From Bacteroidales bacterium (lineage in GTDB: Bacteria > Bacteroidota > Bacteroidia > Bacteroidales > P3): a DNA stretch of 51,981 nt. Positions 27,266 to 34,770 of this stretch are shown one piece after another (within the stretch, counting starts at the first letter, position 1; every line of letters starts with the position of its first letter). Under the pieces are notes generated by a model. That model did not search any database and was not told the DNA's origin. It saw nothing but the letters and a program-made list of their open reading frames with translations. Where the stretch lies: positions 1 to 51,981 of the forward strand of contig JAFVBF010000051.1 of NCBI GenBank assembly GCA_017480145.1, written 5' to 3'. The translations under genes and the position numbers were made by a program.

Positions 27266-28816
27266 ATGGACAGAACTCTGGTGCATCGAAAGATTTACGT
27301 GCTGTTGCTCTGCCTATTGGCGATGGCGATGACTACATCGGTCTTCTTTGCCAATCTGTTTTGGTTCCTACTGCTGGTCAATTGGGTGGCGGAGTGGAAT
27401 TGGAGAGAGAAGTTCATCAATTTTAGAAGTAATTATTTGTTGCAGGCTTTTGTCACCCTATTGTTGGTCCACCTGTTGTGGATGTTTGGGGGAGGCAATT
27501 GGTCTTCGGGATGGTCGGTGTTGGAAACATGCCTTCCTCTATGGTCTGTCCCGTTGGTTGTCTTGACCACTCCGCGTCTGGGACGCAGGAATCGCCATCT
27601 GGTTATCACTGTTTATGTGACTACTGTGCTGATTGTCTCTGTTATAGGCTGGATTCGCGGGCTTACCATCAAGGACTTGCCTTATCGGGAGATGGTTCCG
27701 TTTGTCTCGCACATCCGTTTCGCATTAAATGTCTGTCTCGTTATTTGCCTTGTGCTTTGTTATGCTGTTCGCAGGATGCATCAACAACCCCGAGCGGGTA
27801 TTTTGACTCTATGCCTCAGCTTGCTGATTGTTGTCTGGCTGACCTATTTCTTATTGCTGATACAGTCCTACACGGCGTTTCTTTTGCTGGGCTGTTTGTT
27901 GTTTGTGGCCTCGGCATGGGCTATCTATCGGATTCACACGGTCAAGGGCAGGGTGCTTGTGACGTCTATTTTTGTTGTTGCCATAGCAGGCTTTTCGTTC
28001 TACTTATATACTTTGCGGGCTGACTACTACCGACCCACGCTGTTGGAATGCCAGCCACTGGCTTCATTCACTGCTCAAGGAAATCCCTACAGCCATGCTT
28101 GCGATGGCCTGATAGAGAGCGGGGGACAGGTGAATAACTATATCAGCGAACAGGAATTGCGCTCGACATGGCCATTGGTCAGCACGGTTGACATTGACTC
28201 GCTAACGCCTAATGGCTATGCGGTCTATCCTACCTTGGTGCGCTATCTGGGCAGCTGTGGGTTGACCAAGGACAGTGTGGGGGTTGCTCAGCTGAGTCAG
28301 CAGGATGTGCGAGCTATCGAGTCCGGCATAGCCAATCATGTCTTTGTTGATGGCGGCGCAATGCGCAAGATGGTATATCGTTTGCTGTTTGAATACGAAA
28401 CTTATCGCGTAACGGGTAGTGTGCGCAATTCCTCTATAGGCGACCGTGTCTTGCTATGGCGGAATGCATGGCAGGTGTTTTGTCAGCATCCATTGTTGGG
28501 TGTTGGCACTTGCAATGCTTTTGACGCTTGTCATGAACACTTGCAGGAGACGCATTCTCCTTTGGCGGGAACGCAGAAGAATATCCACAGCCAGTATCTC
28601 AGTTTCCTTGTATCTTTTGGACTATTAGGTTTTCTACTCATTGTTTTTGCCTTTGCGAGGGCGGCCTTTTTCCGTTGGCAGCCTTGGCCGTTTTCGCTTG
28701 TGGCCTATGTGTGCATCGTGCTCTTCTCTTTTATTGGAGAGACGACCTTGGGCACCTTGGCCGGCATCCTATTCTGTACGCTGCCCATCTCTTTCCTCGG
28801 AGATTCTGAGGACTAA
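27266..28816 (+). CDS. O-antigen ligase-like (Wzy_C family) membrane protein, 516 aa
   Basis: The protein is a polytopic inner-membrane protein with about 12 hydrophobic segments. A large periplasmic loop (residues ~255-405) lies before the conserved Wzy_C-type region: GDRVLLWRNAWQVFCQHPLLGVGTCN, then HEHLQETHSPLAGTQKNIHSQYLSFLVSFGLLGFLL. The His and Arg residues of that region fit the GT-C glycosyltransferases that move polysaccharide from undecaprenyl carriers to lipid A core or to proteins. Whether it is a WaaL ligase, a Wzy polymerase or a protein O-glycosyltransferase cannot be told. No glycan cluster is adjacent. Confidence 0.85.
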   Translation: MDRTLVHRKIYVLLLCLLAMAMTTSVFFANLFWFLLLVNWVAEWNWREKFINFRSNYLLQAFVTLLLVHLLWMFGGGNWSSGWSVLETCLPLWSVPLVVLTTPRLGRRNRHLVITVYVTTVLIVSVIGWIRGLTIKDLPYREMVPFVSHIRFALNVCLVICLVLCYAVRRMHQQPRAGILTLCLSLLIVVWLTYFLLLIQSYTAFLLLGCLLFVASAWAIYRIHTVKGRVLVTSIFVVAIAGFSFYLYTLRADYYRPTLLECQPLASFTAQGNPYSHACDGLIESGGQVNNYISEQELRSTWPLVSTVDIDSLTPNGYAVYPTLVRYLGSCGLTKDSVGVAQLSQQDVRAIESGIANHVFVDGGAMRKMVYRLLFEYETYRVTGSVRNSSIGDRVLLWRNAWQVFCQHPLLGVGTCNAFDACHEHLQETHSPLAGTQKNIHSQYLSFLVSFGLLGFLLIVFAFARAAFFRWQPWPFSLVAYVCIVLFSFIGETTLGTLAGILFCTLPISFLGDSED

Positions 28817-28837
28817 CAAAATACTTTCCCTTCTTTT

Positions 28838-30055
28838 ATGTATCAGTATCACACCCTCTCAAATGGCATCCGCATTGTTTTTCGTCGCACGGAGTCGCCT
28901 GTTATCTATTCGGGGGTTTACATCAATATTGGCTCTCGTGACGAGAAACCGCTCGAATACGGTGTGGCGCACTTCATTGAGCATTCTATCTTCAAAGGAA
29001 CGGAGCATCGCCGAGCCTATCATATCCTAAACCGCATTGATGGTGTGGGTGGCGAACTCAACGCTTTCACTACCAAGGAAGAAACCTGCGTGTATGCAAC
29101 CTCGCTGGCTGAGCATCTGGAACGCTGTCTGGAACTGTTCTCCGACGTGTTGTTCCACTCTGTGTTTCCCGAGAAGGAACTTGTTAAAGAAAAAGAAGTG
29201 ATTGTTGAAGAAATCAATAGTTATCAGGATGCACCGTCGGATTTGATTTTTGATGAGTTTGAGGAATTTGTTTACGGGGAGCATCCCCTGGCCCATAACA
29301 TATTGGGAACTAAGAAGAACCTGCGGCGTTTTACCCCTCAGTTTGTTCGTGATTTCATGCAGCGTAACTACACGACAGACCGTATGGCGATTAGTGTTGT
29401 TGGCCGTGTGGATTTTGACAGGCTGGTACGTTTGTGCGAAAGGTATTTTGGCGAATATCCCCGTTGTGAGTCTGGGGCTACACGTTCGGAGAAGCCTGTA
29501 CCACAGCGTTTTGAAAAGATTCTGAATCGACATACCCATCAGATGCACCTCTTGATGGGTTGTCCGGCCCCCAATATATACGATGAGTGCAAGGTCCCTT
29601 TCACGCTGTTAAATAATATTATCGGGGGACCTGCAATGAACTCTCGGCTCAATGTGGCCATCCGTGAACGCTATGGTTTTTGCTATACCATAGAGTCTCA
29701 GTTCAACCCGTTTAGTGATGCGGGACTTTTCTATGTCTATGCAGGCATAGAGCCCGAGGCTTTCGCTCGGGTAAAGGATTTGATTCATAAAGAATTGAAC
29801 CACTTTGCGGAACAGAAGCTCACTGCGCAGCAACTTCGGTCGGCTCAGCGACAGCTCATCGGCCAGATGTCTATTAGCAATGACATGGGGCTTAACGAGA
29901 TGCAGTCTATAGGGAAAGCCTGCCTCAACTATGGTCATGTGGACACCATAGAGGAGATGAGTCAGGATGTGATGAACGTCACGGCAGAGGACCTACAGCT
30001 TGTCGCACAGCAATTTCTGACGGAAAAGGAGTTTAGCCTGCTCTGCTACAAATAA
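28838..30055 (+). CDS. M16-family zinc metallopeptidase, 405 aa
   Basis: The inverted zinc motif HFIEHSIFKGTEHR (HxxEH) lies at about residues 48-61, with the distal glutamate expected in KEVIVEEINSYQDAPSDLIFDEFEE. The C-terminal half has the second, inactive M16 lobe, with the NVAIRERYGFCYTIESQFNPFSDAGLFYVYAG segment that is conserved in processing-peptidase-like members. The length of about 400 residues fits the short bacterial class. No signal peptide is present, so it is cytoplasmic. It closes the four-gene run and is followed by a terminator. Confidence 0.94.
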   Translation: MYQYHTLSNGIRIVFRRTESPVIYSGVYINIGSRDEKPLEYGVAHFIEHSIFKGTEHRRAYHILNRIDGVGGELNAFTTKEETCVYATSLAEHLERCLELFSDVLFHSVFPEKELVKEKEVIVEEINSYQDAPSDLIFDEFEEFVYGEHPLAHNILGTKKNLRRFTPQFVRDFMQRNYTTDRMAISVVGRVDFDRLVRLCERYFGEYPRCESGATRSEKPVPQRFEKILNRHTHQMHLLMGCPAPNIYDECKVPFTLLNNIIGGPAMNSRLNVAIRERYGFCYTIESQFNPFSDAGLFYVYAGIEPEAFARVKDLIHKELNHFAEQKLTAQQLRSAQRQLIGQMSISNDMGLNEMQSIGKACLNYGHVDTIEEMSQDVMNVTAEDLQLVAQQFLTEKEFSLLCYK

Positions 30056-30114
30056 GATGAGTCGCTGCCGTTCAGGACAATTCCCTGTCGGCGGGGCATC
30101 TTTTATTTCTTTTG
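30056..30114 (+). terminator. Intrinsic terminator after the M16 gene
   Basis: GATG/CATC, GCCG/CGGC and CAGG/CCTG helices stack from 30056 to 30100, followed by TTTTATTTCTTTT. The T-run also forms the last codons and the stop of yajC on the other strand. Confidence 0.65.
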
Positions 30115-30393
30115 CCCAGTGGTGGGAATGGGCTGTATGCTCGTGACCTGTACTTTGATACGTACTGAGGGGGCAATCTCTATGGTTGCCATGGCGTTCT
30201 CCACGTTTACAATGGTGGCATGGATGCCTCCTGCGGTCATGACCCGATCGCCTTTCTTCAATCCATCGCGATAGGCTTTGTCTTTCTTGGCTTGCTCGTT
30301 TTGTGGGCGAATCAGGAAGATATAGAAGACTGCTATCATGAGCACAATCATAATCATTGTCTTCCAAACGTTAGGTATATCTAAAAGAATCAT
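30103..30393 (-). CDS. yajC: Preprotein translocase accessory subunit YajC, 96 aa
   Basis: A single membrane helix near the N-terminus (MIMIVLMIAVFYIFLIRPQ) runs into the diagnostic RPQNEQAKKDKAYRDGLKKGDRVMTAGGI segment and a small beta domain (HATIVNVENAMATIEIAPSVRIKVQVTSI). YajC associates with SecDF-YidC at the inner membrane. The length is usual. A TACATTTG box lies 39 bp upstream on the minus strand, divergent from the GNAT gene. secD/secF are not adjacent. Confidence 0.95.
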   Translation of the reverse strand: MILLDIPNVWKTMIMIVLMIAVFYIFLIRPQNEQAKKDKAYRDGLKKGDRVMTAGGIHATIVNVENAMATIEIAPSVRIKVQVTSIQPIPTTGQKK

Positions 30394-30432
30394 AAGTTAT
30401 TGCGATTTATGGTGATGGATACTCAACGAAGA

Positions 30433-30440
30433 CAAATGTA
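30433..30440 (-). promoter_or_regulatory. -7 box for yajC
   Basis: The minus strand reads TACATTTG, 39 bp before the yajC ATG. It is divergent from the box at 30473. Confidence 0.55.
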
Positions 30441-30472
30441 CGCATAAAATCTTATATTTGGTGGATATTTGC

Positions 30473-30480
30473 TACTTTTG
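30473..30480 (+). promoter_or_regulatory. -7 box for the GNAT gene
   Basis: TACTTTTG lies 25 bp before the ATG at 30506. The box lies inside the longer in-frame ORF that begins with TTG at 30458, which argues against that start. Confidence 0.6.
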
Positions 30481-30505
30481 CGTAGCGATACGGGGTATCA
30501 CAAGT

Positions 30506-31066
30506 ATGCCCATTATGAAAATAAATCAGTGTGAAAACCATATAACTGTGGATTTTGGTATGGCAGGGGTTCTATTTCGCAAGGCACTTGTTGCCGATAT
30601 TCCTATGGCGTGGGACATTATCGTGCAGGCCAAGGCGCAAATGGCTCGTGAGGACCGATGCCAGTGGGACGAAACCTATCCAACTTATGGCCTCATCTGC
30701 AGCGATGTTGCTGCCGGAAGGGGGTATGTGCTTGTGGAGGATGACGCTCTGGTGGCCTATGGTGTAGTGGCATTTGACGGTGAGCCAGCGTATCAGGAGA
30801 TAGAGGGGGCGTGGCTCAGTTCACAGCCGTATGTAGTCGTGCATCGTTTGGCAGTGGCTCAGGCGGCTCAGGGACGTGGTTTCGCTACGTGCTTTTTGCG
30901 CGAAGCAGAACGTTTGGCACGGGGCAAGGGTGTACGTAGTTTCAGAATCGATACCAATTACGATAATTTGGCCATGCTGCGAGTCATTGAGCGTGCGGGT
31001 TTTACGTTTTGTGGGCATATTCGCTATGAGCATGGACGTCGCCAGGCCTTCGAAAAATGTATTTAG
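30506..31066 (+). CDS. GNAT-family N-acetyltransferase, 186 aa
   Basis: The GNAT fold is clear: strand/helix VLFRKALVADIPMAWDIIVQAKAQM, a central AYGVVAFDGEPAY strand pair, the acetyl-CoA pyrophosphate loop VVHRLAVAQAAQGRGFATCFLREAERLAR (Q/R-G-x-G/A), and the C-terminal FRIDTNYDNLAMLRVIERAGFTFCGHI motif with the conserved Asn. The substrate is unknown. I chose ATG 30506 because the TTG at 30458 lies upstream of the promoter box; ATG 30515 is also possible. The stop is 4 bp before the first chromate transporter gene, so translation may be coupled. Confidence 0.9.
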   Translation: MPIMKINQCENHITVDFGMAGVLFRKALVADIPMAWDIIVQAKAQMAREDRCQWDETYPTYGLICSDVAAGRGYVLVEDDALVAYGVVAFDGEPAYQEIEGAWLSSQPYVVVHRLAVAQAAQGRGFATCFLREAERLARGKGVRSFRIDTNYDNLAMLRVIERAGFTFCGHIRYEHGRRQAFEKCI

Positions 31067-31070
31067 CCGT

Positions 31071-31613
31071 ATGTTACGACTATTTCTGTCCTTTTTTAAA
31101 ATCGGTAGCTTCACCTTAGGAGGCGGTTTCGCCATGATACCGCTTATGGAACGCGAGGTCGTGGAGCGGCGCGGCTGGCTCACGGAAGAGCAGTTTTTAC
31201 AGCAGGTTTCGCTTGCGCAGGCCATGCCAGGGGTCTTCGCCGTCAACATGGCTACCGCCATAGGCTATCGCTATCGAGGCTTGCCCGGGGCTGTGGCTGC
31301 TATCGTCGGGGCGGTGGCTATGCCTATTGTGATGATTCTTTTGCTTGCCATGTTTTTCAACCATTTTCGAGGCAATGAGACTATTGAGCGTCTGTTTATG
31401 GGCATTCGTCCCGCTGTGGTAGCATTAATCTCTGCACCGGTTTTCAATATGGCCAAAGCGGCGCATATTTCTTGGTCCAATTGCTGGATTCCCGTTACAG
31501 CGGCTTTGCTGATATGGCTGCTACACGTCAGCCCCATATTGATTATTCTTTTGTCTGGCCTGGCCGGTTTTGCCTATGGGCGTTATCAGAACTACCGTCA
31601 CTCCAAATCCTAA
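31071..31613 (+). CDS. Chromate transporter (CHR) domain protein, first of a split pair, 180 aa
   Basis: The CHR signature is SFFKIGSFTLGGGFAMIPLMEREVVERRGWLTEEQFLQQVSLAQAMPGVFAVNMAT. Five or six membrane helices follow. At ~180 residues it is a short-chain CHR protein, which works as a heterodimer with a second copy encoded next door. I chose the ATG at 31071 because the CHR domain begins there and it follows the GNAT stop by 4 bp; the same frame is open further upstream, but that part overlaps the GNAT gene. Known: CHR proteins export chromate in some bacteria, but anaerobic Bacteroidota homologues may move other anions. Confidence 0.92.
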   Translation: MLRLFLSFFKIGSFTLGGGFAMIPLMEREVVERRGWLTEEQFLQQVSLAQAMPGVFAVNMATAIGYRYRGLPGAVAAIVGAVAMPIVMILLLAMFFNHFRGNETIERLFMGIRPAVVALISAPVFNMAKAAHISWSNCWIPVTAALLIWLLHVSPILIILLSGLAGFAYGRYQNYRHSKS

Positions 31614-31619
31614 ATCCGC

Positions 31620-32231
31620 ATGATTTTTTTTGACCTGTTTTTTACTTTCCTTAAAATCGGTATTTTTACCTTTGGTGGAGGCTATGGCATGATTGCTATC
31701 ATTCAGAACGAGGTGGTCTATCGTCATGCGTGGCTTACGGCTACCGAGTTTACTGATATCCTGGCCGTCAGTCAGATGACGCCGGGGCCTATAGGCATCA
31801 ATACGGCGACCTATACGGGCTATATGGCTGTGCTTCACGCTGGCTATGCCTCTTGGCTGGCCGTGCTGGGTTCGTTGGTGGCTTCGTTTGCGGTCATCCT
31901 GCTCCCGGCCTTGCTGATGATGATGGTGCTTCGGTTTCTGTTGCGGCACAGCGGGAACCGTGATGTGCAGAACGTGCTGTCAATGCTTTCTATAGTTGTC
32001 GTCGGGCTTATTGCTGCCGCAGCCCTTTCGCTTGTTTCCCCAACGACTTTTGGTACGCCTGGCCTCAACCGTCAGTTTGTCGTCAGCCTCTTTATTTTTG
32101 CTGCGGTATTCATCCTGTCGCTGTTGCCTCGGCAATTCAACGTCAATTGGTTCGGACAATCAATCGGCTTCTCCCGTCCATCACCCATAGTCCTCCTCTT
32201 GGCAAGTGCTCTGGTGGGATTACTGTTGTAG
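31620..32231 (+). CDS. Chromate transporter (CHR) domain protein, second of the pair, 203 aa
   Basis: This is a paralogue of the preceding gene with the matching signature FFTFLKIGIFTFGGGYGMIAIIQNEVVYRHAWLTATEFTDILAVSQMTPGPIGINTAT. The TPGPI variant is typical of the second partner in split CHR pairs. It has about six membrane helices ending at IVLLLASALVGLLL. The gap to the first gene is 6 bp, so the two are surely cotranscribed. Two hairpins follow before the convergent ridA gene. Confidence 0.92.
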   Translation: MIFFDLFFTFLKIGIFTFGGGYGMIAIIQNEVVYRHAWLTATEFTDILAVSQMTPGPIGINTATYTGYMAVLHAGYASWLAVLGSLVASFAVILLPALLMMMVLRFLLRHSGNRDVQNVLSMLSIVVVGLIAAAALSLVSPTTFGTPGLNRQFVVSLFIFAAVFILSLLPRQFNVNWFGQSIGFSRPSPIVLLLASALVGLLL

Positions 32232-32266
32232 TCGAGTGTGCTCGTTGTGCAGGTCGAATTTTCCAA

Positions 32267-32314
32267 ATATGCCCTCACCAAATCAGGATGTCTCTTTATT
32301 TGATGAGGGCATAT
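32267..32314. terminator. Stem-loop between convergent chromate-transporter and ridA genes
   Basis: ATATGCCCTCA (32267-32277) pairs with TGAGGGCATAT (32304-32314), with an inner AAAT/ATTT helix. It suits termination from either side. Confidence 0.75.
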
Positions 32315-32318
32315 AATT

Positions 32319-32340
32319 TATTGGGATGCCTATCCCAATA
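32319..32340. terminator. Second stem-loop before the ridA stop
   Basis: TATTGGGAT pairs perfectly with ATCCCAATA around a GCCT loop, 20 bp downstream of the ridA stop on the minus strand. It lacks a long T-run. Confidence 0.5.
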
Positions 32341-32360
32341 TTGTCGATAGCAGGATGGGG

Positions 32361-32738
32361 CTACTTGACGGCGATGGTCTCTATCTCGACCATGGCCCCC
32401 ATAGGCAGTGCCTGTACGGCGAATGCGGCACGGGCGGGGCTGTCGGTGGGATAGTATTTGGCATAGACCTCGTTCATGGGCTTGAAATAGTCCATCGTTG
32501 CCAGCAGGCACGTACTCTTCACCACGTCTTGAAAGGTGAATCCAGCCTCGTCCAGAATGGCCTTGATGTTCTTCATCACCTGCTCGGTTTGTGCGGTGAT
32601 GTCGCCCTCCACCAGTTTCCCTGTGGCGGGGTCAATGGGCACCTGTCCTGAGATATAGAGTGTGTTGCCTGCCAGAATGGCCTGGCTGTAAGGTCCGATG
32701 GCTGCGGGAGCCTTGGGGGTGCAGATGACTTTTTTCAT
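32361..32738 (-). CDS. RidA-family reactive enamine/imine deaminase, 125 aa
   Basis: RidA proteins hydrolyse reactive 2-aminoacrylate-type enamines released by PLP enzymes. The protein shows the family marks APAAIGPYSQAILAGNTLYISGQVPIDPATG, then QVMKNIKAILDEAGFTFQDVVKSTCLL, then the active-site SPARAAFAVQALPMGAMVEIETIAV with the conserved Arg and Glu. At 125 residues and without a signal peptide it fits the cytoplasmic trimeric family. A TAACTTTG box lies 31 bp upstream on the minus strand. Confidence 0.95.
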   Translation of the reverse strand: MKKVICTPKAPAAIGPYSQAILAGNTLYISGQVPIDPATGKLVEGDITAQTEQVMKNIKAILDEAGFTFQDVVKSTCLLATMDYFKPMNEVYAKYYPTDSPARAAFAVQALPMGAMVEIETIAVK

Positions 32739-32769
32739 GCTGTTTGGCTTTTGTGTTTAGTTTGGTTTG

Positions 32770-32777
32770 CAAAGTTA
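32770..32777 (-). promoter_or_regulatory. -7 box for ridA
   Basis: The minus strand reads TAACTTTG, 31 bp before the ridA ATG. A TTTG lies 16 bp further upstream. A second identical box is at 33017-33024. Confidence 0.55.
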
Positions 32778-32782
32778 GAAAA

Positions 32783-33128
32783 AAAGGTTGTAACAAATGA
32801 GGGATTTTGGAAGATTAACGCAATTATTTCTCAATTGCAGCCATTCTCGAACACTACCTATTTCAGCGTTTCGACCCTGGCCGATGCATCGGGTGCTGCC
32901 ACTTTTCAGATTTCAGCCTTTGCCGAATATAGGTCTAACGCCTCCGTTGCTTTATTTGTCCCTTTCCGACCTCTCGGACATTGCCACACATGGCATTGTG
33001 GTGGTCATCGCAATCGCAAAGTTAGCACATTCCCCTCAATTACGAATTGCCTTCACTCAGAATAACACATTTTCCCCGTTATTTTGTGATTTTTATAGTT
33101 CCATCGCAGTATCTCCGAGAATTTTGTG
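32783..33128. other. Gene-free element between ridA and the candidate RNA gene
   Basis: Only short overlapping ORFs are seen. The minus strand has a second TAACTTTG box (33017-33024), then MTTTMPCVAMSERSERDK and, in shifted frames, NKATEALDLYSAKAEI and KVAAPDASARVETLK, each ended by a stop. The perfect palindrome CCGATGCATCGG is at 32881-32892, and TGCCACACATGGCA forms a hairpin near 32985. It looks like a conserved or repeated element rather than a gene. Confidence 0.4.
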
Positions 33129-33136
33129 TAATTTTG
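33129..33136 (+). promoter_or_regulatory. Candidate -7 box for the structured RNA
   Basis: TAATTTTG fits TAnnTTTG and would start a transcript near 33142. No good -33 element is seen. Confidence 0.4.
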
Positions 33137-33141
33137 CAACC

Positions 33142-33322
33142 GTGTTTCGTAAGAGGCACAAAATTTTGTTGGCTCAGAACATTACCGAATTACCACCTCG
33201 AATAATAAAAGGAGCCAGATATTCCCTGATGGGCGTAGGTGCTTTATGCGCAGACGCTTCTGCGGGGAATATAGGTTGTGGTAAACCTTGGTAATGCGTG
33301 GACGTGTTCTGCGCATTTTTTT
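33142..33322 (+). ncRNA. Candidate structured small RNA (6S-like rod), about 180 nt
   Basis: An intrinsic terminator at 33293-33322 has no protein gene upstream of it on this strand, so it should end an RNA. The transcript can fold as nested helices: GAACA (33177-33181) with TGTTC (33305-33309); ATTACC (33181-33186) with GGTAAT (33290-33295); TACCAC (33191-33196) with GTGGTA (33278-33283). A ~20-nt left-side loop (33199-33218) faces almost nothing on the right. Then come ATATTCCC (33219-33226) with GGGAATAT (33265-33272) and an apical hairpin CGCAGA/TCTGCG (33249-33264). A rod with one large asymmetric internal loop resembles 6S RNA. It lacks the hallmark motifs of tmRNA, RNase P RNA and SRP RNA. 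The 5' end is inferred from the promoter box. Confidence 0.5.
33293..33322 (+). terminator. Strong intrinsic terminator of the candidate RNA
   Basis: AATGCGTGGA (33293-33302) pairs with TCTGCGCATT (33308-33317), including two G-U pairs, around loop CGTGT. It is followed by five more T. Confidence 0.85.
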
Positions 33323-33350
33323 GTAGGACTAAAACTAAAACCTATAGGAT

Positions 33351-33974
33351 ATGAAGAAGGTTATGCTTTTCGTTGCTGCTTTGATGACTTTTATCGCTTG
33401 CAGCCAGTCGCCAGAAGATAAGGCGAATGCCTTGATTAAGGAGAGTATGAAAAAGACACTCTACCGCGCCGAGACATACGACCCGGTGGAAACGGTAGTC
33501 GATAGTGCCTTCACGCCGTTCGATGATCCAGCTTTTTATGAAAAGACAGTCATGTTATGCAACCTTAGCATGGATGTCGACAAATATGAGCGCATGGCAA
33601 AGAGCGAGAAGAGGGAAATTGCTCTTTATCAAGATATGCTGCGGATAATGTATAGCAATAGCGACAAGGAAAGCCTTAATCAAGCACAAGAAAACTACAA
33701 AGACTATCTGGCAAAGAAGAGCGAGGCTGAGGAGAGTTGCAAGAAACTGGCAGAGCAATTGATGGCCGAACTGCAAAAAGAACCTCGGTTTATAGGTTTT
33801 AAGGCAATACATCGCTATCGTGCACAAAACAATGGCGGGCAGACGGTCTTTGGCGAAACAAAGTTCCTGTTCGACAAAGATATGTCCCAAATTGTCTATG
33901 GATGGGATATAGACGAGGACGAATACAAGGCTGTTCAAGCCTTATTCGGGCAAATGCGGGGTGAAGATAATTAG
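33351..33974 (+). CDS. Putative lipoprotein of unknown function, 207 aa
   Basis: The N-terminus MKKVMLFVAALMTFIACSQ is a lipoprotein signal with lipobox IAC-S. The mature part is charged and helical (EKANALIKESMKKTLY-like start, then long Lys/Glu-rich helices ~80-140). It ends with FIGFKAIHRYRAQNNGGQTVFGETKFLFDKDMSQIVYGWD, a small beta segment. I do not recognise the family. Base composition is more AT-rich than the flanking housekeeping genes. After the TAG stop the same frame continues for 20 codons with a very acidic tail (DEDDEGSSNSDFGELENIED) to TAA at 34035, so the stop may be a recent nonsense change. Confidence 0.75.
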   Translation: MKKVMLFVAALMTFIACSQSPEDKANALIKESMKKTLYRAETYDPVETVVDSAFTPFDDPAFYEKTVMLCNLSMDVDKYERMAKSEKREIALYQDMLRIMYSNSDKESLNQAQENYKDYLAKKSEAEESCKKLAEQLMAELQKEPRFIGFKAIHRYRAQNNGGQTVFGETKFLFDKDMSQIVYGWDIDEDEYKAVQALFGQMRGEDN

Positions 33975-34037
33975 GACGAGGATGATGAGGGTTCGTCAAA
34001 TTCAGATTTTGGAGAGTTAGAAAATATTGAGGATTAA
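33975..34037 (+). other. In-frame acidic extension after the lipoprotein TAG stop
   Basis: Twenty sense codons rich in Asp/Glu/Ser follow the TAG in frame, then TAA. It is either the lost C-terminus of the lipoprotein or a read-through extension. Confidence 0.5.
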
Positions 34038-34051
34038 AAACAGCAAGCTAT

Positions 34052-34753
34052 ATGAAAAAGATTTTCTTGATGATGCTTTTGCTTGTTTCCGTAATAGCAA
34101 ATGCACAAAAGGATGTGACGAAGTTTTTGGGAATTCCAGTTGACGGCTACAAGGCTGAAATGAAGAAGAAACTTCTTAGCAAAGGATTTACCTATAATAG
34201 TCAAAACGACTTCTTTGAAGGTGAGTTTAATGGCCGTGATGTTAGAGTATATGTCGTAACAAACAATAACAAAGTTTGGCGCATTGTGGTTCACGATGCA
34301 AACACTTGTGACGAGGGAGACATAAAAATACGCTTTAACAAATTATGCAGCCAGTTCTCAAAGAATCAGAAATATGTGGCTGCAAACTTTGGCGAGCGCG
34401 ATTACACGCTTTCGGAAAGCGAGGATATTTCCTATGAAATGCTTGTTCATAATAAAAGATATGAGGCTGCTTATTTCCAAGTAATAGACCCAGTATTAGT
34501 GGACACTTTGGCTAACCAAAAGAAGATCAAGGAAATCTTGTTGCAGGCATACACTCAGGAGCAATTAGACAATCCAACAGAAGAGCAAGCAGCGGAAATG
34601 CAAAGCTTAGTAGAAATAGAAGCTACAAAAATTGCTCTTGACTTGATGGAGAAGAAATTTGTATGGTTTAGGATAAGCGAGTTATATGGACGTTATTTCA
34701 TAAGTATGTACTACGATAACGAGTATAACCATTCGGACGGCGAGGACTTATAA
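34052..34753 (+). CDS. Secreted protein of unknown function, 233 aa
   Basis: A signal peptide (MKKIFLMMLLLVSVIANAQ) is followed by an alpha/beta region beginning KFLGIPVDGYKAEMKKKLLSKGFTYNSQNDFFEGEFNGRDVRVYVVTNNNKVWRIVVHD. This pattern (a 'fix-length GIPVDG...L..KGF' opening and strand pair) occurs in small secreted Bacteroidota proteins that I cannot assign. The C-terminal half is helical and acidic and ends with WFRISELYGRYFISMYYDNEYN. The region is AT-rich. It lies 77 bp after the lipoprotein gene and 17 bp before a small gene, so the three probably form one unit. Confidence 0.75.
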   Translation: MKKIFLMMLLLVSVIANAQKDVTKFLGIPVDGYKAEMKKKLLSKGFTYNSQNDFFEGEFNGRDVRVYVVTNNNKVWRIVVHDANTCDEGDIKIRFNKLCSQFSKNQKYVAANFGERDYTLSESEDISYEMLVHNKRYEAAYFQVIDPVLVDTLANQKKIKEILLQAYTQEQLDNPTEEQAAEMQSLVEIEATKIALDLMEKKFVWFRISELYGRYFISMYYDNEYNHSDGEDL

Positions 34754-34770
34754 ATCAAAAATAAAAAATA

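Noticed and set aside
32797-33294. 165-codon plus-strand ORF over the ridA upstream region and the candidate RNA
   Set aside because: No recognisable fold. It runs through the palindromes and helices of the RNA and into the terminator, and it has no promoter-consistent start.
33142-33322. tmRNA, RNase P RNA, SRP RNA or a metabolite riboswitch
   Set aside because: There is no CCA-ended tRNA-like part or tag frame, no conserved RNase P or SRP core sequence, and no known riboswitch core; the downstream genes are not metabolic.
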